NCBI GenBank assembly: GCA_964356355.1
Contig: CAYHGX010000002.1
Location: forward strand, 55,313-119,312
Direction of reading: 5' to 3'
Source: CAYHGX01 sp964356355
GTDB taxonomy: Bacteria > Patescibacteriota > Gracilibacteria > UBA1369 > LOWO2-01-FULL-3
Length of the DNA: 64,000 nucleotides
Shown here: positions 54,679-63,260 of the stretch, in pieces
Numbering within the stretch: the stretch's first letter is position 1
How the letters are laid out: each line of letters begins with the position of its first letter
Notes under the pieces: model-generated
Databases searched by the model: none
Told to the model about the DNA's origin: nothing
What the model saw: the letters and a program-made list of their open reading frames with translations, nothing else
Position numbers and translations under genes: made by a program

Positions 54679-56661
54679 CTACCCGCTAAATTCTTCCCGA
54701 ATTCTTTCTATCTCATCTCTAATTTCTGCAGCCTTTTCAAATTCAAAATTCTGACTAGCAAAATCCATTTTAGCCTCAAGACTTTTAAGCAACCGTCCAA
54801 TCTCCTCCTTCGGAATTTTCTTAACATCAATCTCCTTCTTGCCGTTGTCTTCCTTTTTCTTTCCGCCAAAGTGACTAATATCACGAATTGATTTCTTAAT
54901 AGTCTCAGGCGTAATTCCGTGCTTCTCATTATAAATAATCTGCTTAGCACGTCTCCTCTCTGTTTCACCAATAGCAGCAGTCATAGCATCCGTCATTTTA
55001 TCAGCATACATAATCACAAAACCATTTACATTTCTCGCACAACGACCGGTAGTTTGAATCAAAGCACTCGCACTACGCAGAAAACCTTGCTTATCAGCAT
55101 CCAAAATCGCCACAAGGCTCACCTCGGGCAAATCCAGTCCCTCTCTCAGCAAATTAATACCAACCAACACATCAAATTTCCCCAATCTCAAATCCCTCAA
55201 AATTTCAATACGCTCAATTGTATCAATATCAGAATGCAAATATCTCACTAAAATATCCGCATCAGCCAAAAATTCACTTAAATCTTCGGCACTTTTTTTA
55301 GTAAGAGTTGTAATCAAAACACGTTCACCCATATCAATTCTCTTCGCAATTTCCCTCAACAAATCCTCAATTTGCCCCTTTGTAGGCCTTACTTCTACTA
55401 TTGGATCAAGTAGTCCAGTTGGCCTCACCACCTGCTCCACAATATCTTTTTTATCCACATGCGCCGCCTCATATTTAGAAGGAGTCGCCGAAACAAAAAC
55501 CGTATTATTCATATAATCTTCAAATTCTTCAAACCTGAGAGGTCGATTATCATGAGAAGATGGCAATCTAAATCCATGCTCAATCAAAGTCTGTTTCCTA
55601 GAAAAATTTCCATTATGCATACCCCCAATTTGAGGCACAGTCATATGCGATTCATCAATAAACAGCACGAAATCATCTGGTAAATAATCCATTAAAGTTG
55701 AGGGCCTTTCATCCGGAGATTTCGCCCCAAGATAGCGAGTGTAATTTTCAATTCCGTTGCAATAACCGGTCTCCATCAAAATCTCAATGTCATATTCTGT
55801 ACGAGTCTTTATACGCTCAGCCTCAAGCATTCTTCCCGATTTCAATAGTTCTTGATAACGAACGTCCAAATCCCGCCTAATCCCATCCACGGCTCTTTCA
55901 ATTTTATCCTTTGTTGTCACATCATGCTTCGCCGGAAAAATTTTCACGCTATCCATTTGTCTAATAACTTCACCGGTAAAAGTTTCTACCTCAAAAATCC
56001 CATCCAATTCATCACCAAAAAAATCCAAACGATAAACACTATCTCTATCCGGTGGAAAAATCTCAACAGTATCACCCAAAACATGGAACATACCATTTCT
56101 AAATTCCATTGAACTTCTCGTATATTGCAAATCAGTCAAATGTCGCAAAAATTTATCTCGTACAATCGTTTCGCCAACCTTCACCTCCCGAGCCAAAGCA
56201 TTATAATCCTCAACCGAACCCAAGCCGTAAATACAGGACACCGAAGCCACAATCAACACATCCCGCCTACTCAACAAATTGGCAGTAGCTGCATGCCTAA
56301 ACTTCTCAATCTCCTCATTGATCGCCGCATCTTTTTCAATATAAGTATCCGTAGAAGGCAAATAAGCCTCCGGCTGATAGTAATCATAATAAGAAACAAA
56401 ATAACTCACCGCATTATCCGGAAAAAACTCCTGAAACTCACTACAAAGCTGCGCAGCCAAAGTTTTATTATGGGCCAAAACTAAAGTTGGACGCTGAAGC
56501 TCTTCCACTACTTTCGCCATCGTAAAGGTCTTACCAGAACCCGTAACTCCCAACAAAGTCTGAAACTTTTTACCCTTCCTTATTCCATCAGAAAGCGCCT
56601 TGATCGCCGCAGGCTGATCACCTTTAGGCGTCATCTCACTCTTAATAACAAATTTTTTCAT
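54679..56661 (-). CDS. uvrB: UvrABC system protein B
   Basis: Damage-verifying helicase-like subunit of nucleotide excision repair. 660 aa. Walker A GVTGSGKT, YYDYYQPEAYLP (beta-hairpin), DESH, helicase motifs FVSATPSKYE, and LREGLDLPEVSLVAILDAD with QTTGRCARN. The C-terminal UVR motif is LEAKMDFASQNFEFEKAAEIRDEI, for UvrC contact. Converges with the DUF2207 gene (2-nt gap). Confidence 0.97.
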   Translation of the reverse strand: MKKFVIKSEMTPKGDQPAAIKALSDGIRKGKKFQTLLGVTGSGKTFTMAKVVEELQRPTLVLAHNKTLAAQLCSEFQEFFPDNAVSYFVSYYDYYQPEAYLPSTDTYIEKDAAINEEIEKFRHAATANLLSRRDVLIVASVSCIYGLGSVEDYNALAREVKVGETIVRDKFLRHLTDLQYTRSSMEFRNGMFHVLGDTVEIFPPDRDSVYRLDFFGDELDGIFEVETFTGEVIRQMDSVKIFPAKHDVTTKDKIERAVDGIRRDLDVRYQELLKSGRMLEAERIKTRTEYDIEILMETGYCNGIENYTRYLGAKSPDERPSTLMDYLPDDFVLFIDESHMTVPQIGGMHNGNFSRKQTLIEHGFRLPSSHDNRPLRFEEFEDYMNNTVFVSATPSKYEAAHVDKKDIVEQVVRPTGLLDPIVEVRPTKGQIEDLLREIAKRIDMGERVLITTLTKKSAEDLSEFLADADILVRYLHSDIDTIERIEILRDLRLGKFDVLVGINLLREGLDLPEVSLVAILDADKQGFLRSASALIQTTGRCARNVNGFVIMYADKMTDAMTAAIGETERRRAKQIIYNEKHGITPETIKKSIRDISHFGGKKKEDNGKKEIDVKKIPKEEIGRLLKSLEAKMDFASQNFEFEKAAEIRDEIERIREEFSG

Positions 56662-56708
56662 ATAAATTCCGTAGATAGCCGGAGTACAGTAGCATATTTA
56701 AAGCACTT

Positions 56709-56737
56709 TTGGCAATCCACCGAGAAAATGATAAACT
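56709..56737 (+). promoter_or_regulatory. Predicted promoter for the IMPase-family gene
   Basis: TTGGCA (56709-56714), 17-nt spacer, TAAACT (56732-56737), 6 nt before the ATG, giving an almost leaderless transcript. On the opposite strand TTGCCA-N18-TACTGT could serve uvrB. Confidence 0.5.
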
Positions 56738-56743
56738 AAATCC

Positions 56744-57559
56744 ATGGAACTACTGAAATTCGCCATCAAAACCGCCAAAAAAGCAGGCAAACTCGCTGAC
56801 AAATTTTCAAAAAAATCCTTAAACATCCAGTATAAAGGCAAAAATGACTTAGTCACTGCAGCAGATATCGCTTGCCAGGAATTAATTGTTAATGAAATTA
56901 AATCCGCCTACCCGGATCACGTAGTTTTAGCAGAAGAAAGCGGACTATCTGCACTCACAAACAAAACACTAAATTCTGAATATATCTGGATCATCGACCC
57001 CATCGATGGCACCGCGAATTACAGCAGAGGGCTGCCATTTTATGCTATTTCAATAGCTCTACTCAAAACCAAATCACATAGTCACTCAAAAAACTTCGAA
57101 TATATAGAAGGCGAAGTAATTGTTGGAGTGATATTTGCACCAGCCATGAATCAATTATTCTATGCAGAAAAAGGCCAAGGAGCCTTTCTCAACAACAAAA
57201 AAATCTCAGTTTCCCCAACCAAAACCCTCGCAAAATCTTTTCTGGCCACTGGATTCCCCAACAACTCAGAAGAAAATCTTCCCTATTTCGCCAAAATGAT
57301 GAACCACTGCCAAGGAATCCGCAGATTTGGTTCAGCCTCAATAGACCTCGCCTATACAGCCGCGGGCCTCTTCGATGGCTACTGGGAATTTGGCCTCAAG
57401 GCTTGGGACATCGCAGCAGGAGCCCTAATTGTCAAGGAAGCAGGCGGCAAAGTAACCGACACAAATGGCAATCTCCTAGATCTCTTCGGCGGCGACATTC
57501 TCGCCAGCAACGGCCCACTTCACAAAAAAATAGTAGACACCTTCATCGATCTTCATTAG
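56744..57559 (+). CDS. Inositol-monophosphatase-family phosphatase (SuhB-like)
   Basis: 271 aa. Metal-binding motifs: AEESG (Glu), WIIDPIDGTANYSRG (DPxDGT) and LKAWDIAAGALIVKEAGG (WDxAAG). This family includes inositol monophosphatase, FBPase class IV and 3'-nucleotidase CysQ; residues alone do not separate them. The closely spaced tRNA downstream is unrelated. Confidence 0.9.
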   Translation: MELLKFAIKTAKKAGKLADKFSKKSLNIQYKGKNDLVTAADIACQELIVNEIKSAYPDHVVLAEESGLSALTNKTLNSEYIWIIDPIDGTANYSRGLPFYAISIALLKTKSHSHSKNFEYIEGEVIVGVIFAPAMNQLFYAEKGQGAFLNNKKISVSPTKTLAKSFLATGFPNNSEENLPYFAKMMNHCQGIRRFGSASIDLAYTAAGLFDGYWEFGLKAWDIAAGALIVKEAGGKVTDTNGNLLDLFGGDILASNGPLHKKIVDTFIDLH

Positions 57560-57576
57560 TATTGGCCAGCAAAGCG

Positions 57577-57590
57577 ATTGCATATGCAAT
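57577..57590. repeat. 14-bp palindrome before the tRNA gene
   Basis: ATTGCATATGCAAT, perfect, inside a larger loop closed by TTGGC (57562-57566) and GCCAA (57592-57596). No T-run, so not a simple terminator of the preceding gene. Confidence 0.5.
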
Positions 57591-57650
57591 TGCCAACAAC
57601 AAACCGCACGAAACGAGAGCCTTTAGGCCAAGAGGAGTGCTCAACATTAT

Positions 57651-57727
57651 GTGCTCGTAGCTCAGTTGGATAGAGCGTTGGCTTGCGGAGCCAAAGGTCA
57701 CAGGTTCAATTCCTGTCGAGCACACCA
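57651..57727 (+). tRNA. tRNA-Arg (anticodon GCG)
   Basis: Acceptor GTGCTCG pairs with CGAGCAC, discriminator A, CCA encoded (57725-57727). Anticodon stem TTGGC/GCCAA encloses TTGCGGA, so the anticodon is GCG, reading CGC and CGU. T-arm ACAGG-TTCAATT-CCTGT. Position 20 of the D loop appears to be A, an arginine identity element. GCG instead of the usual ACG suggests no inosine at position 34. Confidence 0.94.
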
Positions 57728-57776
57728 GACACGCAGCGCGCTAGCGCGAAATGTCCATTAAGCAAAGGTTTCAATA

Positions 57777-60158
57777 TCATTGAAACACAACATCCTCCCT
57801 TGGCATACAAGGGTTTTTCGTCAGCTCAATCCCATACTTAAAACTCAATCCCAACATCTGATGAAATAATCTACGCACACTGATGCCCTCCTTTTCTAAG
57901 TCAAAAACACAATAAACAAAAGCCTTTCCATCCCCACCATCCTCACTTCTATATGCGGCAATATTAATCCCAACATCCGCACTAAAATCCGCAAAAAATT
58001 TAGCCGAAACACCAGCCTCATGAGGCAACTCAACCTTAAATTCCCATAAATTCTTCACTCCTTCACTCAAAGCTTTCCCACCTGTTCTACTAGAAGCGTT
58101 CCTTCTCTTGTGCACGAGAGACTCAAGTCTATCTGCGATAACCAACATTGGATCACATCTACCAGAAGAAATGTCCATACAAATATTATCATTAGAATAT
58201 TTCTCCTCACTCCTGCTCGCCTTCTTCCGAATAGCATCGAAAATCCAATCTTTATCAACCTTATAAATACCCATCAATTCAACCAAATAATCATCTGCAG
58301 CTTTGATCACCAAAACTCTCCTCTCATCAGGATCCTTCACATCTTCCCTCTTTAAAAATTTCCTCAACTGCCCCTCTGCCATAGGCCCACAAAATGGATA
58401 TTGCTTTGGACCAGCCTGCACCCCTACATTAAAAACTTCCCCCTCTTTCAAACAAGTATCAATCAAATACATCCCATTATTTCTTAATCCCTCAACAGGA
58501 GAAGATACAGCCTGAAATGGTCGACCAGAAGTAGTTGAAAATTTCACTTTTGCCCCCTGAAAACCAATAAATACCGCAGGGCTAACACTCGCAGCAAAAT
58601 CAAGAACAGTCGCCCCCTCATCAAACAATTTAAGCTCTCCATCAGGAGTATACACTCCAACATTACGAGGCTTCATCAATGCCTCAAACGCAGTAAAAAC
58701 ATCAGAAGTACCCAATCGCATTTCTCTATATTCTGGACTCAATATATTCTTAATTTGTCTTCGCACTTCATCCAACGAAGCCTCAGGATAAGTATAAGGA
58801 GCAAAAATACCACGTTTCATTCTTGCCTCACGATTCACATCGTTAATCCTAAATCTAATTTGTCCCCCTAAACTTTTATCAAAAATAACAATCGTAGCTC
58901 CACCATACTCCACCTCACTTCCCATCTCCGGCATTTTCTCATCAAACCTCAACATCTCTCCACCACCAAACGCCCACCTAATGTAAGAAACTGCATCATT
59001 CATAGCCATCCGTCTCTGATCATCAGTCGGATTATCTCCCGAAGCCTTCGTCAACACTACTACCTCAAACATCGGCATAGTCAAATCCACAGGTAAATCA
59101 TCAAGTTTCAAATCAGCCACATCGCGTTTTCCCCTAAAATGCTTCGTAATGTCATACAAATCAGCCGGCTTAAAATCAACCGAAACTACTGAATCAACAA
59201 AAGAATACCCACTTCTATCCCTAAATTTATTTAAAATGATCGCCTCAACAGGATCACGCCGTTTTCTCAAACGGTCACTCAATAATTCATCAAAACCACG
59301 CTGTAAACTTGGATTCAGATAATGTATCCGCTGACGCACCATTTCCTGCGCCACCTGAATCAAACCATATCGTTCAGCTACGGTTAAATGTCTACCAGCA
59401 ACATTTAATTTTTCACGCTGCTTCGCAGAAGAATGCACTGAATAAGTTTTACCGTTACTCAAAATATCACATGGCTTAAAAAATCCAGAAATAGGAGAAT
59501 CTTTCAATGCTCGTAAAAATTCCCCAAAAGTTACTGGATCAGTAAGATCCCTTCCTCTCACTATTCTTTTAAGCTTCGTCATTCCCTTTACACCAGTGAC
59601 CACATCCGCAGAAAATTGCCTAACAATCTCAGGATCATAATCAGGCAAAAAACGACGATAATCCGTAGTATCAATCAAAGAATCATACAATCCTTGACGC
59701 TGCATGAGAACTCTCCGTCTATAGCTCATCGCACTCTCACCATCTCGACTATCCACCTTGAACAAATCCTCTACAGTATCATGATTAATCATAGTTAAAA
59801 TCTTCCCTATTCCCCTAATCCCAGCTTTCTTAATTAAAATCTCAACAGCATCAACTAAATGATCCTTAAAAGTATTCCCACCATTTTTACGCGGAATTTC
59901 AAAAAATCGATCAAAAACTCGATAAAACTCAAATACCAAAATGATCCTTTGATCTCTACCATACCTTGGCACCCCCTGAGCATCACCCTCCCCGTCCAAT
60001 AATTCCAAAACATGACTACAAATATCCGTAAAAAACTGCCGCTGCCCTGGAACCTTAAATCGCTCATTGCGATCGGGGATCAAAGCCACAATTTCATCCA
60101 CCGGCATCACCCGGTCATTGATCAGTTCTGAATCAGGCAAAATAGGTTCTCCATCCAT
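57777..60158 (-). CDS. Long RelA/SpoT-like protein: hydrolase residues kept, synthetase degenerate
   Basis: 793 aa. HD hydrolase: FKDHLVDAVEIL (H100), MINHDTVEDL (H126-D127, E130-D131), and KPCDILSNGKTY (D231) for the conserved D-x-L-x-N-x-x-T. The VTGVKGMTKL segment is present. The synthetase region (about 300-450) is barely recognisable: the ExQxR motif that binds Mg2+ reads GQIRFRIND, so Glu is Gln433, and GYQSLHT is YGGATIV. TGS domain at about 500-545 (VYTPDGELKLFDEGATVLDFA, GFQGAKVKF). C-terminal ACT-like segment from about 715 (LPHEAGVSAKFFADFSADVG). It probably senses something and hydrolyses alarmone, or is purely regulatory. Preceded by its own promoter. Confidence 0.7.
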   Translation of the reverse strand: MDGEPILPDSELINDRVMPVDEIVALIPDRNERFKVPGQRQFFTDICSHVLELLDGEGDAQGVPRYGRDQRIILVFEFYRVFDRFFEIPRKNGGNTFKDHLVDAVEILIKKAGIRGIGKILTMINHDTVEDLFKVDSRDGESAMSYRRRVLMQRQGLYDSLIDTTDYRRFLPDYDPEIVRQFSADVVTGVKGMTKLKRIVRGRDLTDPVTFGEFLRALKDSPISGFFKPCDILSNGKTYSVHSSAKQREKLNVAGRHLTVAERYGLIQVAQEMVRQRIHYLNPSLQRGFDELLSDRLRKRRDPVEAIILNKFRDRSGYSFVDSVVSVDFKPADLYDITKHFRGKRDVADLKLDDLPVDLTMPMFEVVVLTKASGDNPTDDQRRMAMNDAVSYIRWAFGGGEMLRFDEKMPEMGSEVEYGGATIVIFDKSLGGQIRFRINDVNREARMKRGIFAPYTYPEASLDEVRRQIKNILSPEYREMRLGTSDVFTAFEALMKPRNVGVYTPDGELKLFDEGATVLDFAASVSPAVFIGFQGAKVKFSTTSGRPFQAVSSPVEGLRNNGMYLIDTCLKEGEVFNVGVQAGPKQYPFCGPMAEGQLRKFLKREDVKDPDERRVLVIKAADDYLVELMGIYKVDKDWIFDAIRKKASRSEEKYSNDNICMDISSGRCDPMLVIADRLESLVHKRRNASSRTGGKALSEGVKNLWEFKVELPHEAGVSAKFFADFSADVGINIAAYRSEDGGDGKAFVYCVFDLEKEGISVRRLFHQMLGLSFKYGIELTKNPCMPREDVVFQ

Positions 60159-60179
60159 AAAAAAAGGTGAATAGAGTTT

Positions 60180-60209
60180 ATTCTAGCCACATTACTGAGG
60201 AGTCGTCAA
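60180..60209 (-). promoter_or_regulatory. Predicted promoter of the RelA/SpoT-like gene
   Basis: Minus strand: TTGACG (60209-60204), 18-nt spacer, TAGAAT (60185-60180), 21 nt before the ATG at 60158. Confidence 0.65.
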
Positions 60210-60210
60210 C

Positions 60211-60834
60211 CTATTTTAAGTTTTTTATCGCTGCAATTCTATCCTCTGCATTAAAGATATAATTCCCAGCCACTAAGAGGTTTGCCCCAGCCTCCCTGCA
60301 CACCTTTGCCGTTTCCGCATTTATCCCTCCATCTACACCAATATCACCTTTAAACCCAGCCTCCTTTAACTCCTTAATTTTGCCCATCATCCCCTCCATA
60401 AATTTTTGTCCACCAAATCCCGGCTCCACTGTCATCACCAAAACCTCAGATACCAAATCCAAAACACCCAAAATATCACTCACGGGCGTCCCAGGCTTAA
60501 TCGAAACACCAGCCTCAGCCCCAAGCTCCTTAATTCGCCATAACACAGTCGCCAAATCACTACAGGCCTCACTATGTACAATAATTCTCGAACTCCCAGC
60601 TTTTACGAAATCTTCAATATACTTCTCAGGATGCTCAATCATCAGGTGCACATCCAACGACAAAGCCGTCTTCAAACACCTCACCACAGGCGCTCCAATA
60701 GTGATATTAGGGACAAAATGCCCATCCATTACATCTACGTGCAACAAATCCGCATAGGGCTCCAAAAAAGCAATTTCCTCATTGAGCTTTCCAAAATCCG
60801 CAGACAAAATCGAAGGAGCAATCTTAAGTTGCAT
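60211..60834 (-). CDS. rpe: Ribulose-phosphate 3-epimerase
   Basis: 207 aa, cytosolic TIM barrel interconverting ribulose-5-P and xylulose-5-P. Motifs: KIAPSILSADFGKL, LLHVDVMDGHFVPNIT, VHLMIEHP, VEPGFGGQKFM and DIGVDGGINAET. Start taken as ATG 60834 (MQLKIAPSIL); the longer ORF upstream would run into rpiB and is not family-like. One nt after the rpiB stop. Confidence 0.95.
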   Translation of the reverse strand: MQLKIAPSILSADFGKLNEEIAFLEPYADLLHVDVMDGHFVPNITIGAPVVRCLKTALSLDVHLMIEHPEKYIEDFVKAGSSRIIVHSEACSDLATVLWRIKELGAEAGVSIKPGTPVSDILGVLDLVSEVLVMTVEPGFGGQKFMEGMMGKIKELKEAGFKGDIGVDGGINAETAKVCREAGANLLVAGNYIFNAEDRIAAIKNLK

Positions 60835-60835
60835 A

Positions 60836-61303
60836 TTACATGGCATTAAGCTTTTCAACACGACGAACACGACGCTCCTCACCACTCTCAAATTCAGTTG
60901 TCAAAAACTTATTAGCAATTTTTTTCATCGTCTCCAAATCAGTCAGTCTCGATCCCATTGTTAAAACATTGGCATCATTATGAACTCTACTCGTCTCAGC
61001 CAATGCCTCATCCGAAACCACTACAGCACGAATGCCTTTAACCTTATTTGCAGCAATTTCCATTCCCACCCCAGAACCGCAAATTAAAATTCCAAATGCC
61101 CCCGGCACCTCAGAAACCTTTTCAGCCACCTCTCTAGCAATATCCGGATAATCACAGGCCTCAGGACTAAAACATCCCAAGTCTGTAACCGCATATCCCT
61201 CACCATCCAAGTACTCCTTCAACTGAGCCTTTATACCTCCGCTTTCAAAACCAGCATGATCACTACCTAAATAAATTCTCACCTTTTCTTTTTCTCCAAA
61301 CAT
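60836..61303 (-). CDS. rpiB: Ribose-5-phosphate isomerase B
   Basis: 155 aa. IYLGSDHAGFESG (Asp/His), VTDLGCFSPEACDYPD, catalytic Cys and GSGVGMEIAANKVKGIRA, SRVHNDANVLTMG. Start at ATG 61303 (MFGEKEKVRIYLG) rather than the TTG at 61321 that overlaps prs. Basic C-terminal tail (ESGEERRVRRVEKL). Forms a pentose-phosphate set with rpe and the transketolase halves. Confidence 0.94.
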   Translation of the reverse strand: MFGEKEKVRIYLGSDHAGFESGGIKAQLKEYLDGEGYAVTDLGCFSPEACDYPDIAREVAEKVSEVPGAFGILICGSGVGMEIAANKVKGIRAVVVSDEALAETSRVHNDANVLTMGSRLTDLETMKKIANKFLTTEFESGEERRVRRVEKLNAM

Positions 61304-61314
61304 AATAATTTTGT

Positions 61315-62262
61315 TTAACAATTAAGAGCAGTTGTCACCGATTTGTCCTCATGAACATTTTTAATAATTTTAGCCAAAAATGGCGCAACAGAAAGAACCT
61401 TCAGCCCCTTAAACTGTTTCCTGGCAGGAATTGGGATAGAATTTGTAACCACTACTTCCTTAAAACCAGCCTCCGTTAATCTCTCCGTAGCAGGATTTGA
61501 AAAAACCGCATGAGTAGCAGCCAAATAAACATCCTTTCCAGCTCCCATTTTTCTCAACGCCCCAATAGCACCAGTTACACTTCCGGCAGTATCAATCATG
61601 TCATCATAAATAATACATGTTTTCCCCTCTACTTCACCCACTACATGCGTCACCTCGGACTTATTATGCGCCGGTCTAGCCTTATGAATAATTGCCAAAT
61701 TCGCACCAAGCAAATCAGCAAATTTCTTAGCATCTTTAGCTCCACCTGCATCCGGACTCACAACTACCAAATCTTTAATTTTCTTTTTTCTAAAATAATC
61801 CGCAAACAACTTTTCAGTATTCAAATTGTCTACAGGGAAGTTGAAAAAACCCTGTTCCTGATCACTATGCAATTTCATTGTAATCAAATGATCGGCACCA
61901 GCTTTAGAAATCAAATCCGCCATCAACTTAGCAGAAATCGGCTCACGCGGCGTAGCCACACGATCCTGTCTACTATAGCCATAATGAGGCATTACTACAT
62001 GTATTTTCCCAGCAAAAGATCTCTTCAAAGAATCCAAAATAATAAACAACTCCATCAGATCCTCGTTCACATTTTCGGAAGCAGTTTGAATCACAAAAAC
62101 ATCAGTACCACGTACAGTCTGTTTCGGCTTAGCATAGATTTCATTACAAGCGAATCGCGCAATTTCCAAATCACTAAGTGACAACTTCAGACACTTTGCT
62201 ATTTCTTTAGCCAATTCTGGATGGGATGAGCCTGAGAAAACTTTGATAGGATATTGGGCCAT
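61315..62262 (-). CDS. prs: Ribose-phosphate pyrophosphokinase (PRPP synthetase)
   Basis: Makes PRPP from ribose-5-P and ATP. 315 aa. IKVFSGSSHPELAKEIAK, MPHYGYSRQDR, VSPDAGGAKDAKKFAD, IHKARPAHNKS and the PRPP loop YDDMIDTAGSVTGAI. PRPP feeds pyrE in this same window and the UbiA-type enzyme at 28.2 kb if that is a phosphoribosyltransferase. Confidence 0.96.
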   Translation of the reverse strand: MAQYPIKVFSGSSHPELAKEIAKCLKLSLSDLEIARFACNEIYAKPKQTVRGTDVFVIQTASENVNEDLMELFIILDSLKRSFAGKIHVVMPHYGYSRQDRVATPREPISAKLMADLISKAGADHLITMKLHSDQEQGFFNFPVDNLNTEKLFADYFRKKKIKDLVVVSPDAGGAKDAKKFADLLGANLAIIHKARPAHNKSEVTHVVGEVEGKTCIIYDDMIDTAGSVTGAIGALRKMGAGKDVYLAATHAVFSNPATERLTEAGFKEVVVTNSIPIPARKQFKGLKVLSVAPFLAKIIKNVHEDKSVTTALNC

Positions 62263-62297
62263 AATCGATTTAAGCTTTTACACAAAATAAAGCCAAA

Positions 62298-63260
62298 TCA
62301 CAAAAACTTCAAGCTGTTAAGAATTTTTTCAAGTATGCCATGCGTATCCAAACCAAATTTTCTATATAAATCCTCGGATTTTCCCGACTCCCCAAAGCTC
62401 TCATTCATCCCAATTTTCTGAAATAAAACTTTCAAAGAATTTGCCACCACTACCTCCGCCACACAATCAGCTATTCCACCAATGACATTATGATCCTCAA
62501 CCACAAAACAGGCCTTCGCACCCTTCAAAACTCCAGCCACCCCTTCTGCATCAAAGGGCTTCACTGAAGGCAAATTAACCAAAGTCACATTCACTCCTCG
62601 CTCCTTCAAAAAATTAGCCACCTCAATACATTTACTCATCATTACTCCAGCTGAAAAAATCACTACCTTCCCATCCCCCTCGCGCAAAAGATCAATCTTC
62701 CCAAATTTAAATTTATAACCCTTGCTGTGAAAATTCCCCACCGTCAAATTGTTCAACCGCAAATAAGTTGGACCATAATCCATCAACATCGCCTCAAAAG
62801 CAGCAGTAGCCTCAATATAATCCCCAGGCACAATTATTTTCATATTCGGCAAAACCCTCATCAAGGCAATATCCTCAAAAATCTGATAACCAGTCCCATC
62901 TTGCGCAAAACTAAATCCCGACCCCAAAGCCACAATCTTTACATTCAAATTTGGTGCACAAATTGAATTTCTAATCTGTTCATAGCCCTTACCTATCAAA
63001 AAATTCGTATACCCAGCAACCACCGGAAGTCTTCCACGAACCACAAACCCCATGCTAGCAGAAATCATATTTGATTCGCCAAATCCAAAATTAAAATGTC
63101 TATCTGGAAAAACTTTCACAAACTGCTCTAATTCAAGCTTAGAGGCATTATCAGCATGTAGAAGTACCAAATTCTGATACTTCTTCCCCGCTTTCAGCAA
63201 CCCACCTCCAAAAGCCTCCACCATAGACAATTTCCCTGAATCTAAAGAATCGCTACTCAT
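62298..63260 (-). CDS. Transketolase, C-terminal subunit (split, divergent)
   Basis: 320 aa. Pyrimidine-binding domain: FGFGESNMISASMGF keeps the catalytic Glu of the G-x-x-E-x-N-M motif (usually GIAEQNM). FEDIALMRVLPNMKIIVPGD follows. The usual DGPTHQ is DGTGYQ, so the substrate-binding His is replaced by Tyr. A third C-terminal domain is present (ACFVVEDHNVIGG). Overlaps the N-terminal subunit gene by 8 nt; together they form one transketolase, as in many Gram-positive and archaeal split enzymes. Confidence 0.85.
   Translation of the reverse strand: MSSDSLDSGKLSMVEAFGGGLLKAGKKYQNLVLLHADNASKLELEQFVKVFPDRHFNFGFGESNMISASMGFVVRGRLPVVAGYTNFLIGKGYEQIRNSICAPNLNVKIVALGSGFSFAQDGTGYQIFEDIALMRVLPNMKIIVPGDYIEATAAFEAMLMDYGPTYLRLNNLTVGNFHSKGYKFKFGKIDLLREGDGKVVIFSAGVMMSKCIEVANFLKERGVNVTLVNLPSVKPFDAEGVAGVLKGAKACFVVEDHNVIGGIADCVAEVVVANSLKVLFQKIGMNESFGESGKSEDLYRKFGLDTHGILEKILNSLKFL

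Noticed and set aside
60835..60891. Upstream start of rpe
   Set aside because: Runs into rpiB; MQLKIAPSIL at 60834 is the family start.
61510..62181. 223-aa plus-strand ORF inside prs
   Set aside because: Ser/Asn/His-rich shadow of a well-supported gene on the other strand.
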